Part shown: positions 10,243 to 19,036 of the stretch, piece after piece
How positions within the stretch are numbered: the first letter of the stretch is position 1
Layout of the letters: each line of letters starts with the position of its first letter
Source: Neohoeflea coraliihabitans
GTDB lineage: Bacteria; Pseudomonadota; Alphaproteobacteria; Rhizobiales; Rhizobiaceae
Reading direction: 5' to 3'
Length of the DNA stretch: 64,000 bases
NCBI RefSeq assembly: GCF_019334345.1
Contig: NZ_JAHWQX010000001.1
Location: 682,001-746,000 of the forward strand
Notes under the pieces: model-generated
The model's database searches: none
Seen by the model: only the letters and a program-made list of their open reading frames with translations
What the model was told of the DNA's origin: nothing
Made by a program: the position numbers and the translations under genes

Positions 10243-10257
10243 TTAAGGCTTCGTTAG
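10243..10257. promoter_or_regulatory. Near-consensus CtrA site between tolQ and ku
   Basis: TTAA (10243-10246), seven bases, then TTAG (10254-10257), one mismatch from the CtrA consensus TTAA-N7-TTAA. It lies 186 bases upstream of tolQ and 162 bases upstream of ku. The 361-base gap (10058-10418) also holds an EcfG-type promoter for ku; I see nothing else clear in it. Confidence 0.25.
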
Positions 10258-10301
10258 GCTCACCCTCCGCCGGCGAGCGCTGCCCTTATGGCCTGCAGCC
10301 G

Positions 10302-10327
10302 GGAACCTATGGCGCCAGACCGGGGTT
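10302..10327 (+). promoter_or_regulatory. EcfG-type general-stress promoter of ku-ligD
   Basis: GGAAC at 10302-10306, a 17-base spacer, then GGTT at 10324-10327. The alphaproteobacterial EcfG/SigT consensus is GGAAC-N16-17-CGTT, so only one base differs. It is 91 bases upstream of the ku start. In Sinorhizobium one ku-lig set is known to depend on RpoE2 (an EcfG sigma), which agrees with this placement. Confidence 0.6.
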
Positions 10328-10418
10328 AAAGACCCGATATCGCCGCGTTCCGGATCCGTCAGGGTCCCTGGCGATCCTGCGGCGTTCAGAGTTCTTTTTG
10401 CGTAACCGGGAGAAGCGA

Positions 10419-11339
10419 ATGGCACCGAGGTCCCTTTGGAAAGGTCAGCTGCGTCTCTCCCTGGTCTCGATTCCGGTCGAACTCTACAGCGCCACCCAGT
10501 CCAGTGGTCGCACCTCGTTTCGCCAGATCCACAAGCCTTCCGGCAAACGCGTGCATTACGACAAGGTGGTGGAAGGCATCGGCCCGGTCGATAACGATGA
10601 TATCGTCAAGGGATACGAGATCGAGAAAGGCGAATATGTTCTGCTCGAACCCGAGGAGATCGACGCCGTCAAGCTCGAAACCAAGCGCACGCTGGAGCTG
10701 GTGCAATTCGTCGAAGCCAGCGCGATCGACCCGATCTACTACGACAAACCCTATTATCTCGTGCCCGAAAATCAACTCGCCGAGGAAGCCTACCAGGTGA
10801 TCCGCGATGCGCTGCGCAGCACCAGGAAGGTGGGCATCGGCCAGCTCACCATGCGCGGCCGTGAATACCTTATCGCCGTCAAGCCCTGCGGTTCGGGACT
10901 GCTGCTCGAAACGCTGCACTACGCCGCGGAGCTGCGCGATGCGGACCCGCTGTTCAAGGGCATCCCCGAAACCAAGGCAGATTCCGACCTGCTTGAGGTC
11001 GCCACCGCGTTGATCGACAAGAAAACGTCAGACTTCGACGCTTCCGCCTATAAAAGCAATTATGAGGCTGCCCTGCGTGACCTCGTCAAGCGCAAGATGA
11101 AGGGCAAGCGCCTGACCATCGACGAGGACGAGGAACGCAGCGATAGCGGCGGCGACAATGTCATCGATCTGATGGCCACCTTGAAGAAGAGCCTTGAAGG
11201 CTCATCCGGGTCGGGCGCGTCGAAATCGCGCGCTGGCAAATCATCCCGTTCAAAATCCGCTTCCAGCAAGACCGGCAGCAAATCCGCAAAGAGCAAGTCC
11301 GCGAAGTCCTCTGGCGGATCGACGCGCAAATCGGCCTGA
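10419..11339 (+). CDS. ku: Non-homologous end-joining protein Ku
   Basis: Homodimeric ring that binds double-strand DNA ends and recruits LigD. The 306 residues carry the bacterial Ku core (about 1-250): MAPRSLWKGQLRLSLVSIPV at the start and the beta-barrel region through YYDKPYYLVP. The last 45 residues are a Lys/Ser-rich tail (repeats of SKSAKS type) likely to bind DNA. I chose the ATG at 10419 with GGGAGAA upstream; the frame is open 60 codons further back but without Ku similarity. It is followed by ligD after 8 bases and is divergent from tolQ. Confidence 0.95.
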   Translation: MAPRSLWKGQLRLSLVSIPVELYSATQSSGRTSFRQIHKPSGKRVHYDKVVEGIGPVDNDDIVKGYEIEKGEYVLLEPEEIDAVKLETKRTLELVQFVEASAIDPIYYDKPYYLVPENQLAEEAYQVIRDALRSTRKVGIGQLTMRGREYLIAVKPCGSGLLLETLHYAAELRDADPLFKGIPETKADSDLLEVATALIDKKTSDFDASAYKSNYEAALRDLVKRKMKGKRLTIDEDEERSDSGGDNVIDLMATLKKSLEGSSGSGASKSRAGKSSRSKSASSKTGSKSAKSKSAKSSGGSTRKSA

Positions 11340-11347
11340 GGCAGCAC

Positions 11348-13996
11348 ATGGCGACCTCCCGCACCGATATCGAAGAGTACAACCGCAAGCGCGACTTCAA
11401 CAAGACCAGCGAACCGCGCGGCGCCACCGGCAAAAGCAAGGGGCGCCTCGCCTACCTGATCCAGAAACATGCCGCGCGCCGCCTGCACTACGACTTCCGA
11501 CTTGAACTCGACGGCGTCTTGAAAAGCTGGGCGGTCACTCGTGGCCCGAGCCTCGATCCCGAGGACAAGCGTCTTGCGGTGCGCACCGAGGACCACCCGA
11601 TGGACTACGGCCGTTTCGAAGGCACGATCCCCGCCAAGGAATATGGCGGTGGAACGGTGATGCTGTGGGACACCGGCTGGTGGGAGCCGTTGGAAGACGC
11701 CGGGCCCGGCCTCGCGGAAGGCAAGCTGAAATTCCGGCTGCATGGCGAACGCCTGACCGGCAGGTGGACGCTGGTGCGCATGCGACCGCGCGAGCGAGAA
11801 AAACGCGAGAACTGGCTGCTGATCAAGGAGCGCGACGACATTGCCTCCGAGGAAGGCGACAAGCTGCTGCGATCGGAAATGACCAGCATTGTCTCCGGCC
11901 GCACCATGGAGGAGATCGCCGCCGGTGAAGGCGCCCGCGGCAAGCGTGTCTGGCACTCTGGCAAGAGCGCCAAGGAGAATGTCGCCAGCGGCGCCGTCCC
12001 GGCTGGCCAGGACAAGAAGAAACCGGCGCGAAAGACACAGAGTCGCCTCGCCGCACCGCGTTTTATCGCGCCACAGCTTGCCAAGCGCGTTGAATCAGCG
12101 CCTGCCGGCGATGACTGGGTCAGCGAGGTGAAGTTTGACGGCTACCGCCTGCTTTGCGCCATCGGCAAGGGCGGCGTCCTCTGCTACACGCGCAACGGCC
12201 ATGACTGGAGCGAAAAATTCCCCGACATCGCCGCCGCTCTAAGCACTCTGCCATGCCGCAACGCGCTGATTGACGGCGAAGCCATAGCCGAGGGCGAAGG
12301 TTCGAGCTTTTCGGCTCTGCAGGAGGCCCTCGCGACCGGCACGCCGATTTCCTATTTCGCCTTCGATCTGCTGACCCTCGACGGAACCGACCTGCGCAAG
12401 CAGCCATTGCTCGAGCGCAAGGAGCGGCTGAAGGAACTGCTCTCCGGGCACACCGGCGGCACGTTGCGCTACAGCGAGCATGTGCGCGGCCACAGCCAGG
12501 AGGTTTTCCGCCAGCTGTGCCGCGCCAATCAGGAGGGTTTGATTGCCAAGCGCGCCGACGCCGCCTATCGCTCGGGACGGTCCGGTGGCTGGCTGAAAGT
12601 CAAATGCACCCGCCGCCAGGAATTCGTCGTGGGTGGATTTTCGGCCTCCGACAAGCGCGGCCGGCCGTTCGCCTCCTTGCTGCTCGGCACCTTCGAAGAC
12701 GAGAAGCTGATCTATCGCGGCCGCGTCGGCACCGGCTTCAACGAGCGCTCGATGAGTGAACTCGCCGGTCTGTTTGCCAAGCGGGCTCGCAAGTCCATGC
12801 CTTTTGCCGAGGTGCCGAAACAGTTTGCACGTGGCGCCAGATGGCTGCGACCGGACCTCGTTGTCGAGGTCGATTTCGCCGAGTTCACGGACCATGGCCA
12901 TATCCGGCATGGCGTTTACGAGGGGCTGCGCCGCGACAAGAAGGCACCCGACGTGGCTCTGGAAGGCCCATCCGCCCCCGGTTCAAATGATGGCAGCGCG
13001 TCGCCAGCCCCTGGAAAAAAGAAAACGCCACAGCGAGTCAAGGCGATGAAGACGGAAACCCGCAAGTCCGCCCAGACCGCGCCAAAAGGCAAGACAGGCC
13101 CCGTGGTCGCCGGTGTCCGGATCAGCAGTCACGACCGGGTGATCTTCAAGAAGCCGGGTCTGACCAAACTCGACCTCGCGGAGTATTACGAGCGCGTCGC
13201 CGAGCGTTTTCTCGCCGAATCGCGCCATCGTCCCGTCTCCCTGGTGCGGTGCCCGAGCGGCGACATCGGCGATTGCTTCTTCCAGAAACACGCTGGCCAG
13301 GGCTTTCCCGACTCGATTGGCGAGATCCCCATCCAGGAATCCTCCGGCAAGACAGCCAAATACATGGTCCTCGATGCCGCCGAAGATATCGTCGCCGCTG
13401 TCCAGATGGGCACCATCGAGTTCCATGTCTGGGGCGCCCGCAGCGATCGTCTCGACCGGCCCGACCGCATGGTTTTCGACCTCGACCCCGATGCCGGTCT
13501 CGACTTCGAGCGCGTCAAGGCGGCTGCAAGCGAAATGCGGCAGGTGCTTGAAGCGGTGGGCCTGCAATCCCTGGCCATGGTCACCGGCGGCAAGGGCATT
13601 CACGTCATCGTTCCCCTGCAGCGGCGCGCCGACTTCGCCGAAGTCAAAAGCTTCTCCCGCGACCTGTCTCAACGGCTGGCTGCAGCGGCGCCGGAGCGCT
13701 ACACCGCAACCATGTCGAAGAAGAAGCGCAAGGGCCGCATATTCATTGACTGGCTGCGCAATGAGCGCGGCTCGACGGCGATCGCGCCGTGGTCCGTGCG
13801 CGCCCGGCCCGGCGCTCCGGTCGCCGTGCCCGTATCATGGCAGGAACTGGCCGACCTTGACGCCGCCAACAGCTTCAGCCTGGCCGAGGCTGTCGATCGC
13901 GCCCAGGCGCCCGACCCCTGGCAGGAGGCGAATAGCTGGCGGCAGTCGGTCACCAGGCACATGCTCAAGGCGGTCGCCGGCGAGAATGGGAAGTGA
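11348..13996 (+). CDS. ligD: Multifunctional DNA ligase LigD
   Basis: ATP-dependent NHEJ ligase that trims, fills and seals double-strand breaks with Ku. The 882 residues are ordered phosphoesterase (about 35-190, HYDFRLELDGVLKSWAVTRG and FEGTIPAKEYGGG), ligase (about 235-530, nucleotidyl lysine K262 in VKFDGYR), a Lys-rich linker (about 545-590) and polymerase/primase (about 595-880, acidic pair in FDLDPD). All three enzymatic domains are present. The order PE-Lig-Pol is the Pseudomonas type, not the mycobacterial Pol-PE-Lig. It is co-transcribed with ku and converges on tctA with 18 bases between stop codons. Confidence 0.95.
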   Translation: MATSRTDIEEYNRKRDFNKTSEPRGATGKSKGRLAYLIQKHAARRLHYDFRLELDGVLKSWAVTRGPSLDPEDKRLAVRTEDHPMDYGRFEGTIPAKEYGGGTVMLWDTGWWEPLEDAGPGLAEGKLKFRLHGERLTGRWTLVRMRPREREKRENWLLIKERDDIASEEGDKLLRSEMTSIVSGRTMEEIAAGEGARGKRVWHSGKSAKENVASGAVPAGQDKKKPARKTQSRLAAPRFIAPQLAKRVESAPAGDDWVSEVKFDGYRLLCAIGKGGVLCYTRNGHDWSEKFPDIAAALSTLPCRNALIDGEAIAEGEGSSFSALQEALATGTPISYFAFDLLTLDGTDLRKQPLLERKERLKELLSGHTGGTLRYSEHVRGHSQEVFRQLCRANQEGLIAKRADAAYRSGRSGGWLKVKCTRRQEFVVGGFSASDKRGRPFASLLLGTFEDEKLIYRGRVGTGFNERSMSELAGLFAKRARKSMPFAEVPKQFARGARWLRPDLVVEVDFAEFTDHGHIRHGVYEGLRRDKKAPDVALEGPSAPGSNDGSASPAPGKKKTPQRVKAMKTETRKSAQTAPKGKTGPVVAGVRISSHDRVIFKKPGLTKLDLAEYYERVAERFLAESRHRPVSLVRCPSGDIGDCFFQKHAGQGFPDSIGEIPIQESSGKTAKYMVLDAAEDIVAAVQMGTIEFHVWGARSDRLDRPDRMVFDLDPDAGLDFERVKAAASEMRQVLEAVGLQSLAMVTGGKGIHVIVPLQRRADFAEVKSFSRDLSQRLAAAAPERYTATMSKKKRKGRIFIDWLRNERGSTAIAPWSVRARPGAPVAVPVSWQELADLDAANSFSLAEAVDRAQAPDPWQEANSWRQSVTRHMLKAVAGENGK

Positions 13997-14014
13997 CGCC
14001 CGGCAAGCCGTCGC

Positions 14015-15580
14015 TCAGTCGGGGTTGGCCCCTTCGGTCGCCGCTGTCGCCGTCTCGTCCTTTGCCGCCGCTTTGCGCATGCGCGCCCTGACGATGCCGC
14101 CGACAAAGATCGGCAGCACGAAACCGACAATGGCGATCGCCCACAGGATCAGGGTCAGCGGCGATCCGACGAGGATCGAATAATCACCATCATTGATGGT
14201 CACCGCGCGCCGCAGATTGACCTCCATCTCGTTGCCGAGAAGCGTGCCGAGAATGACCGGAACCAGCGGAACATCAAGCTTGCGCAAAGCCCAGCCCATG
14301 ATACCGAAGCCGACCATCACCATCAGATCGAAACTGCTGCCGGAAATGCCGTAAATGCCGACGAACGAGATCATGGCAACGATCGGCATCAGGATGCGCG
14401 GCGGCACCATCAGCACCCGCACGAACAGCCCGACCATCGGAATGTTCATTGCCAGAAGCATGAAGTTGCCGATGAACAAGGCCGCGATAAGACCCCACAC
14501 GACATCCGGGTTTTGCGTAAACAGCAGCGGGCCGGGGGTGATGTTGAGCGCCAGCAGGACGGCCAGCAGCACCGCGGTGGTTCCCGACCCCGGCACGCCG
14601 AGCGCCAGCATCGGCACAAGCGCTCCGCCGGCCGCGGCATTGTTGCCCGCCTCGGGGGCCGCGACACCGCGCGGGTCGCCGGTGCCGAATGTGCCCTTCT
14701 TGTCGACGAGCTTCTTTTCCAGGGAATAGGAAATGAACGAGCCGAGCGAGGCGCCGGCGCCGGGCAGCACACCGGCGATGAAACCGAGGACCGTGGTGCG
14801 CAGCATGGTCGGCGTGCAATAGCGGATCAGCCCCCATGACGGCGCGATCTTGCCGATCACCACCTTCGGCTTGGCCGCTTCCTCTTCCGCCGAACCGCGA
14901 TGTTCGAGGAAGATGAACACCTCCGACAGCGCAAACAGTCCGACGATGGCGACAAGGAAGTCGATCCCGTCATAAAGATGCACCTCGCCAAATGTGAAAC
15001 GCGGCACGCCGGTCTGGGTATCGACCCCGATCATCGCCAGTCCAAGTCCGAGGGCCGCTGCAAAGGCCGATTTCGCCTGGTTGCTGGCGCTGATCCCGCC
15101 TAGCGTCGCAAAGGCCAGGGTGAACAGCGCAAAATACTCGGCCGGCCCGAATAATAGGGCCACCTTGACCAGTTGCGGCGCCAACAGCACGAGACCCCAG
15201 GTCGCAAAGAACGCGCCGACGAAAGACGCAATGCCCGACAGCGCCAGGGCTTCGCCGGCCCGCCCCTGCTGCGCCATGGGATAACCGTCGAGACAGGTCA
15301 TCATCGCGGGCTCGTCGCCCGGTATGTTCAACAGGATCGAGCTGATTCGCCCACCATACATCGCGCCGTAATAGACCGAGGTCAGCAGGATCAGCGCCGG
15401 TGTCGGCCCGAGTCCGAGCGTGAAGGCCAGCGGTATGAGGATCGCCACCCCGTTGGACGGGCCGAGGCCCGGCAACGCGCCCATGATCGTGCCGAGAAAG
15501 CAGCCGAGCAGCGCCAGTCCGATATTCTGGAATGTCAGCGCTACGGAGAAGCCATCAGCAAGCGAGGAGAGTGTGTCCAT
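14015..15580 (-). CDS. tctA: Tripartite tricarboxylate transporter, large membrane subunit TctA
   Basis: Large permease subunit of a binding-protein-dependent secondary transporter for citrate-like or other carboxylates. The 521 residues form about 11-12 hydrophobic segments. Family signatures are GALPGLGPSNGVAILIPL near the N-terminus, YGGRISSILLNIPGDE, and the internally repeated VLPGAGASLGSFISY with APEAGNNAAAGGALVPML. The Ala/Glu-rich C-terminus is probably cytoplasmic. It is third in the operon, 11 bases after tctB. No two-component regulator gene adjoins it, and the substrate cannot be told from sequence. Confidence 0.94.
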   Translation of the reverse strand: MDTLSSLADGFSVALTFQNIGLALLGCFLGTIMGALPGLGPSNGVAILIPLAFTLGLGPTPALILLTSVYYGAMYGGRISSILLNIPGDEPAMMTCLDGYPMAQQGRAGEALALSGIASFVGAFFATWGLVLLAPQLVKVALLFGPAEYFALFTLAFATLGGISASNQAKSAFAAALGLGLAMIGVDTQTGVPRFTFGEVHLYDGIDFLVAIVGLFALSEVFIFLEHRGSAEEEAAKPKVVIGKIAPSWGLIRYCTPTMLRTTVLGFIAGVLPGAGASLGSFISYSLEKKLVDKKGTFGTGDPRGVAAPEAGNNAAAGGALVPMLALGVPGSGTTAVLLAVLLALNITPGPLLFTQNPDVVWGLIAALFIGNFMLLAMNIPMVGLFVRVLMVPPRILMPIVAMISFVGIYGISGSSFDLMVMVGFGIMGWALRKLDVPLVPVILGTLLGNEMEVNLRRAVTINDGDYSILVGSPLTLILWAIAIVGFVLPIFVGGIVRARMRKAAAKDETATAATEGANPD

Positions 15581-15591
15581 GACCTAAACCC

Positions 15592-16023
15592 TCAGAACCC
15601 AAGCGGCCCGGAAGCCAGCGACAGCCCCAGGATCAGCTTGAACACAACATAAATGCCGATCGCCGTGCCGAGACCGACGACAGCTGATTGCAGCGGGCGC
15701 GTACCCAGCCGCCATGTCAGATAGCTCGCCGCCAGCGTGGTGGAGATGAGAAACCCGAGTTCCGGCAAGAGCTGCGCATAGGCCAGCATCACCAGGGCCG
15801 CCAGACCGATCTCCGCGAGCCGTCCGGCGCGTGGCCAGGAGGGCTCGGGATCCGGTTTGATCAGGAAATAGACAGAGGCAAGAGCCATCACCGCCGCAAT
15901 GACCAGCGGGAACGTTTTCGGCCCCACGGCATCCGACAGGAAGCTCTCCTGGATGATGGTCGCCTGATACGCGAAAATCAGCGCGATCAGAATGCCGATA
16001 CCACCGAAGATGCGGTCGCTCAT
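15592..16023 (-). CDS. tctB: Tripartite tricarboxylate transporter, small membrane subunit TctB
   Basis: Small, weakly conserved membrane subunit of the transporter. Four hydrophobic segments are visible in 143 residues: about 5-25, 37-54, 72-90 and 110-135. The segment DAVGPKTFPLVIAAVMALAS is typical of the TctB family. It lies between tctC and tctA, with a strong hairpin in the gap on its upstream side. Confidence 0.88.
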   Translation of the reverse strand: MSDRIFGGIGILIALIFAYQATIIQESFLSDAVGPKTFPLVIAAVMALASVYFLIKPDPEPSWPRAGRLAEIGLAALVMLAYAQLLPELGFLISTTLAASYLTWRLGTRPLQSAVVGLGTAIGIYVVFKLILGLSLASGPLGF

Positions 16024-16046
16024 GCTCGTCCCCCCCGCAAGAATGT

Positions 16047-16071
16047 GGCCCGCCCCTTCATCGGGCGGGCC
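16047..16071 (-). promoter_or_regulatory. Strong RNA hairpin between tctC and tctB
   Basis: GGCCCGCCC (16047-16055) and GGGCGGGCC (16063-16071) are perfect 9-bp arms around a 7-base loop. There is no T run on either strand, so this is not a normal terminator. The position, just after the binding-protein gene and before the membrane genes, is where many transport operons carry an mRNA-stabilising or attenuating hairpin. Confidence 0.6.
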
Positions 16072-16080
16072 ATGGGTTCC

Positions 16081-17073
16081 CTATTGGAGGATCCCGATTT
16101 CCTTCGACAGCGCCGTGATGTTGTCGACGGAGTCCCTGACGAACGCTTCGAACTCGGCGCCCTGCAGGTCGAGCGGGGCGAGACCGTTCGTCTCCATCAC
16201 CGCCTTCCATTCGTCACTGGCATACAGCGTGCCAATGGCATCCACCCAGAATTCATAGGCTTCGCCGCTCATGCCGCCCGGCGCATAAAAGCCGCGCCAA
16301 TTCGCGCCGATTGCGTCGATGCCCTGCTCCTTGGCCGTCGGCATGTCGGCAAATTCACCCTCGAGACGCTCCGGCGCCAGAACCGCCAGCACCTTGATGT
16401 CGCCGGAGTCGACAAAGCCCTTCGCTTCCGACAGATCACCGGTGAAGGCCTGCAGGGAACCGGCGAGAAGTTGCGTGACCGCCTCGCCACCGCCGGCAAA
16501 GGCAATGTATTTGACGCTCCGCACGTCGGAAATACCGGCTTTCTGAGCGGCGATCAGCACCTTCAGATGATCCCAGCCGCCGACCGCCGAACCGCCGCCG
16601 ATGCTGACCGAACTCGGGTCATCCTTGATCTTCTCCAGAAGTTCGGGAAGCGTGTTGATCTCGCTGTCCTTCGCGACAGCGATAACACCGTAATCGGCAC
16701 CCACGGCCGCCAGCCAGCGCACCTGATCCATCGTGTTGCCCGGATAGGCGTTTTGCGCCAGTCGGGTGGCCGTGGCGGACGACGCTGCGATGATCAGATC
16801 ATTCGCGTCGTTGCGCTTGTTCACCACCTCTGCGAACGCCACGCCGCCACCGCCGCCCGACAGGTTCACCACCTGCATGGTGGATTTGATGAGCCCCAGA
16901 TCCTGCAGCGACTTGCCGACCTGCCGGCAGGTGAAGTCCCAACCGCCGCCCGGATTTGCCGGGGCGATACATTCCGTCCGTTCCGGTTCAAAGGCACTTG
17001 CGGCCGACACCGCCATCGCCAGTGCACCGGCAATCGCCAATCCGCCAATCAGCGGCAATGCTGCTATTTTCAT
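16081..17073 (-). CDS. tctC: Tripartite tricarboxylate transporter substrate-binding protein TctC
   Basis: Periplasmic binding protein (Bug family) that delivers substrate to TctAB. The 330 residues start with a signal peptide (about 1-26, ending ASAF), followed by the characteristic IAPANPGGGWDFTCRQVG. Later the Bug signature GGGSAVGGWDHLKVL appears. I chose the ATG at 17073, which has GGAG about nine bases upstream; upstream in-frame codons give no signal peptide. It is first in the operon. A hairpin follows its stop codon and may let it be made in excess over the membrane subunits. Confidence 0.94.
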   Translation of the reverse strand: MKIAALPLIGGLAIAGALAMAVSAASAFEPERTECIAPANPGGGWDFTCRQVGKSLQDLGLIKSTMQVVNLSGGGGGVAFAEVVNKRNDANDLIIAASSATATRLAQNAYPGNTMDQVRWLAAVGADYGVIAVAKDSEINTLPELLEKIKDDPSSVSIGGGSAVGGWDHLKVLIAAQKAGISDVRSVKYIAFAGGGEAVTQLLAGSLQAFTGDLSEAKGFVDSGDIKVLAVLAPERLEGEFADMPTAKEQGIDAIGANWRGFYAPGGMSGEAYEFWVDAIGTLYASDEWKAVMETNGLAPLDLQGAEFEAFVRDSVDNITALSKEIGILQ

Positions 17074-17237
17074 GATCGCTCCTCCCATGACAGTTTTGCT
17101 ACCCACTCTACGCGCATGACGGGCGGGGATTGGAAACCATAGCATGAAATTTGAGCGTCGCACGCTCGAAAACCGCCAGCGCCGATTTGCCGTTCAGGGC
17201 ACGGCGAACGGCGGCAATTGAGCCGTTATTCGCGCCT

Positions 17238-17699
17238 TCAAGGGGAGATGCGCAGCCGCGCCGCCAGCGCGTCCGGCAGACGCCGCGGCCGGCCGAAACC
17301 GTTGACCACCGCCACCTGCACCTTCGCCGAAATCAGCAGGTCCTCCTCCCTCCGGATCTCCTGGTGGAGCGTCATGCGTGCGCCGCGCACCTCGTCGGCC
17401 TGCGTGGAGATGATCAAGACGTCGTCCATGCGCGCCGGCGACCGGAAATCGATCTCCATCCGCCGCACCACGAAGGCCACGGCTTCTGCCGGGTCGCCGA
17501 CCGCATGAATCGCACTTTGCGCCACCCCCAGATGGCGGATCATGTCGGTGCGGCCGCGCTCGAGAAAATGCAGATAGCGCGCATGATAGACAACGCCTGA
17601 AAAGTCGGTGTCCTCATAATAGACACGCTGGCGCAGCACGTGACCGGCGTCGGTCAGTTCGCCTGCCAGTTCGTGGGGGGTTGTCGAAACATCCCGCAT
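17238..17699 (-). CDS. ybgC: Acyl-CoA thioesterase YbgC, Tol-Pal associated
   Basis: Hot-dog-fold thioesterase of the 4-hydroxybenzoyl-CoA type. YbgC usually precedes tolQ, where it is thought to act on phospholipid-linked acyl carriers. The 153 residues contain the active-site motif YYEDTDFSGVVYHARYLHFL, with the catalytic Asp in EDTD (about residue 31). Here it is separated from tolQ by ku-ligD and tctCBA, and from ruvB by the sqd genes, so the usual ruv-ybgC-tol linkage is broken. It is divergent from sqdB. Confidence 0.92.
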   Translation of the reverse strand: MRDVSTTPHELAGELTDAGHVLRQRVYYEDTDFSGVVYHARYLHFLERGRTDMIRHLGVAQSAIHAVGDPAEAVAFVVRRMEIDFRSPARMDDVLIISTQADEVRGARMTLHQEIRREEDLLISAKVQVAVVNGFGRPRRLPDALAARLRISP

Positions 17700-17736
17700 T
17701 ATCCGTTTCTCCTGCCCTTTTCACGGCGACTGGAAC

Positions 17737-17751
17737 ATGCTTTTAAAGCAT
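17737..17751. promoter_or_regulatory. Palindrome between ybgC and sqdB
   Basis: ATGCTTT and AAAGCAT (17737-17751) are perfect 7-base arms around a single T. It is the most AT-rich part of the 116-base gap shared by the divergent ybgC and sqdB starts. It could be an operator for either gene; no regulator can be named. Confidence 0.35.
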
Positions 17752-17815
17752 CGCGCGCCGGTCACAATTGTTTCTTGCAACTGGTGCATAAGGCGGACGA
17801 ATTCAGGAGCAGACA

Positions 17816-19036
17816 ATGAAAATAGCGATCCTTGGCGGCGACGGTTTCGTCGGCTGGCCGACAGCCCTGCATCTGTCCGATGCCGGCCACGACGTGCACA
17901 TCATCGACAATCTGTCGCGGCGCTGGATCGACACCGAGCTTGGCGTCCAGTCGCTCACCCCGATGGATTCGATCCAGGAGCGCACCCGCATCTGGCATGC
18001 CGAAACCGGCCGCCGCATTCATTTTCACCTCATCGACCTTGCCGGTGATTATCAGCTCTTGAAGAACTGGCTCGATGCGCATCGGCCAGATGCCATTGTT
18101 CATTTCGCCCAGCAGCGTGCCGCGCCCTACTCCATGAAGTCGGACCGGCACAAGAACTACACCGTCAACAACAATGTCAGTGCCAGCCACAATCTGCTCA
18201 ACGCCATGGTCGAGCTTGAGCTCGACGCCCACCTCGTGCATCTCGGCACCATGGGCGTGTACGGCTATTCGACCGTCGGTGCCGCGATCCCCGAGGGCTA
18301 TCTTCCGGTCGGTATCGAAACCATGTCCGGCGAGACGGTGCAGCAGGAAATCCTCTATCCGGCCAATCCCGGCTCCATCTACCACATGACCAAATGCCTG
18401 GATCAGCTGCTGTTTCAGTTTTACGCCAAGAACGATGGCGTGCGCATCACCGACTTGCACCAGGGCATCGTCTGGGGCACCCACACGCCGCAGACGGCAC
18501 GCCACCCGCAACTGATCAACCGCTTCGATTACGACGGCGATTACGGCACGGTCCTCAACCGCTTTTTGATCCAGGCGGCGATCGGCTATCCGCTGACCGT
18601 TCACGGCACCGGTGGCCAGACGCGCGCCTTCATTCACATCCGCGATTGTGTGCGCTGCGTCGAGATCGCCTTGAACAATCCGCCGGCACGCGGCGACCGC
18701 GTCGAGATCTTCAACCAGATGACCGAAACGCACCGCGTTCGCGATCTCGCCGAGCTGGTGTCCCGCCTGACCGGTGCCAAGATCGCCATGCTGCCCAATC
18801 CGCGCAAGGAGGCGGCCGAGAACGAACTGGTCGTCAACAATGACAAGTTCCTCGCCCTCGGCCTCAACCCGACCCGGCTCGAAGACGGCCTGCTCGAGGA
18901 AGTGGTCGAGGTCGCGAAAAAATTCGCCTATCGCGTCGACCGCAGCCGTGTTCCTGCCACCGCCGCCTGGACGCGCGAAATCGCCCCGCGGATCGACAGG
19001 GACCCGGAAGGCACGGCGCTCAAATCGGTCTCATGA
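17816..19036 (+). CDS. sqdB: UDP-sulfoquinovose synthase SqdB
   Basis: Makes UDP-sulfoquinovose from UDP-glucose and sulfite, the committed step of sulfolipid (SQDG) synthesis. The 406 residues are an extended SDR fold close in pattern to plant SQD1: the NAD-binding start ILGGDGFVGWP, then QQRAAPYSM and YTVNNNV. Catalytic residues are all present: T145 in LGTMGVYG, and Y189 and K193 in YHMTK. The ATG at 17816 has AGGAG about nine bases upstream. It is the first gene of sqdB-sqdD-sqdC, with a 4-base ATGA overlap to sqdD. Confidence 0.95.
   Translation: MKIAILGGDGFVGWPTALHLSDAGHDVHIIDNLSRRWIDTELGVQSLTPMDSIQERTRIWHAETGRRIHFHLIDLAGDYQLLKNWLDAHRPDAIVHFAQQRAAPYSMKSDRHKNYTVNNNVSASHNLLNAMVELELDAHLVHLGTMGVYGYSTVGAAIPEGYLPVGIETMSGETVQQEILYPANPGSIYHMTKCLDQLLFQFYAKNDGVRITDLHQGIVWGTHTPQTARHPQLINRFDYDGDYGTVLNRFLIQAAIGYPLTVHGTGGQTRAFIHIRDCVRCVEIALNNPPARGDRVEIFNQMTETHRVRDLAELVSRLTGAKIAMLPNPRKEAAENELVVNNDKFLALGLNPTRLEDGLLEEVVEVAKKFAYRVDRSRVPATAAWTREIAPRIDRDPEGTALKSVS

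Noticed and set aside
17732-17756. EcfG promoter for sqdB (GGAAC at 17732)
   Set aside because: No CGTT or close variant 16 or 17 bases downstream.
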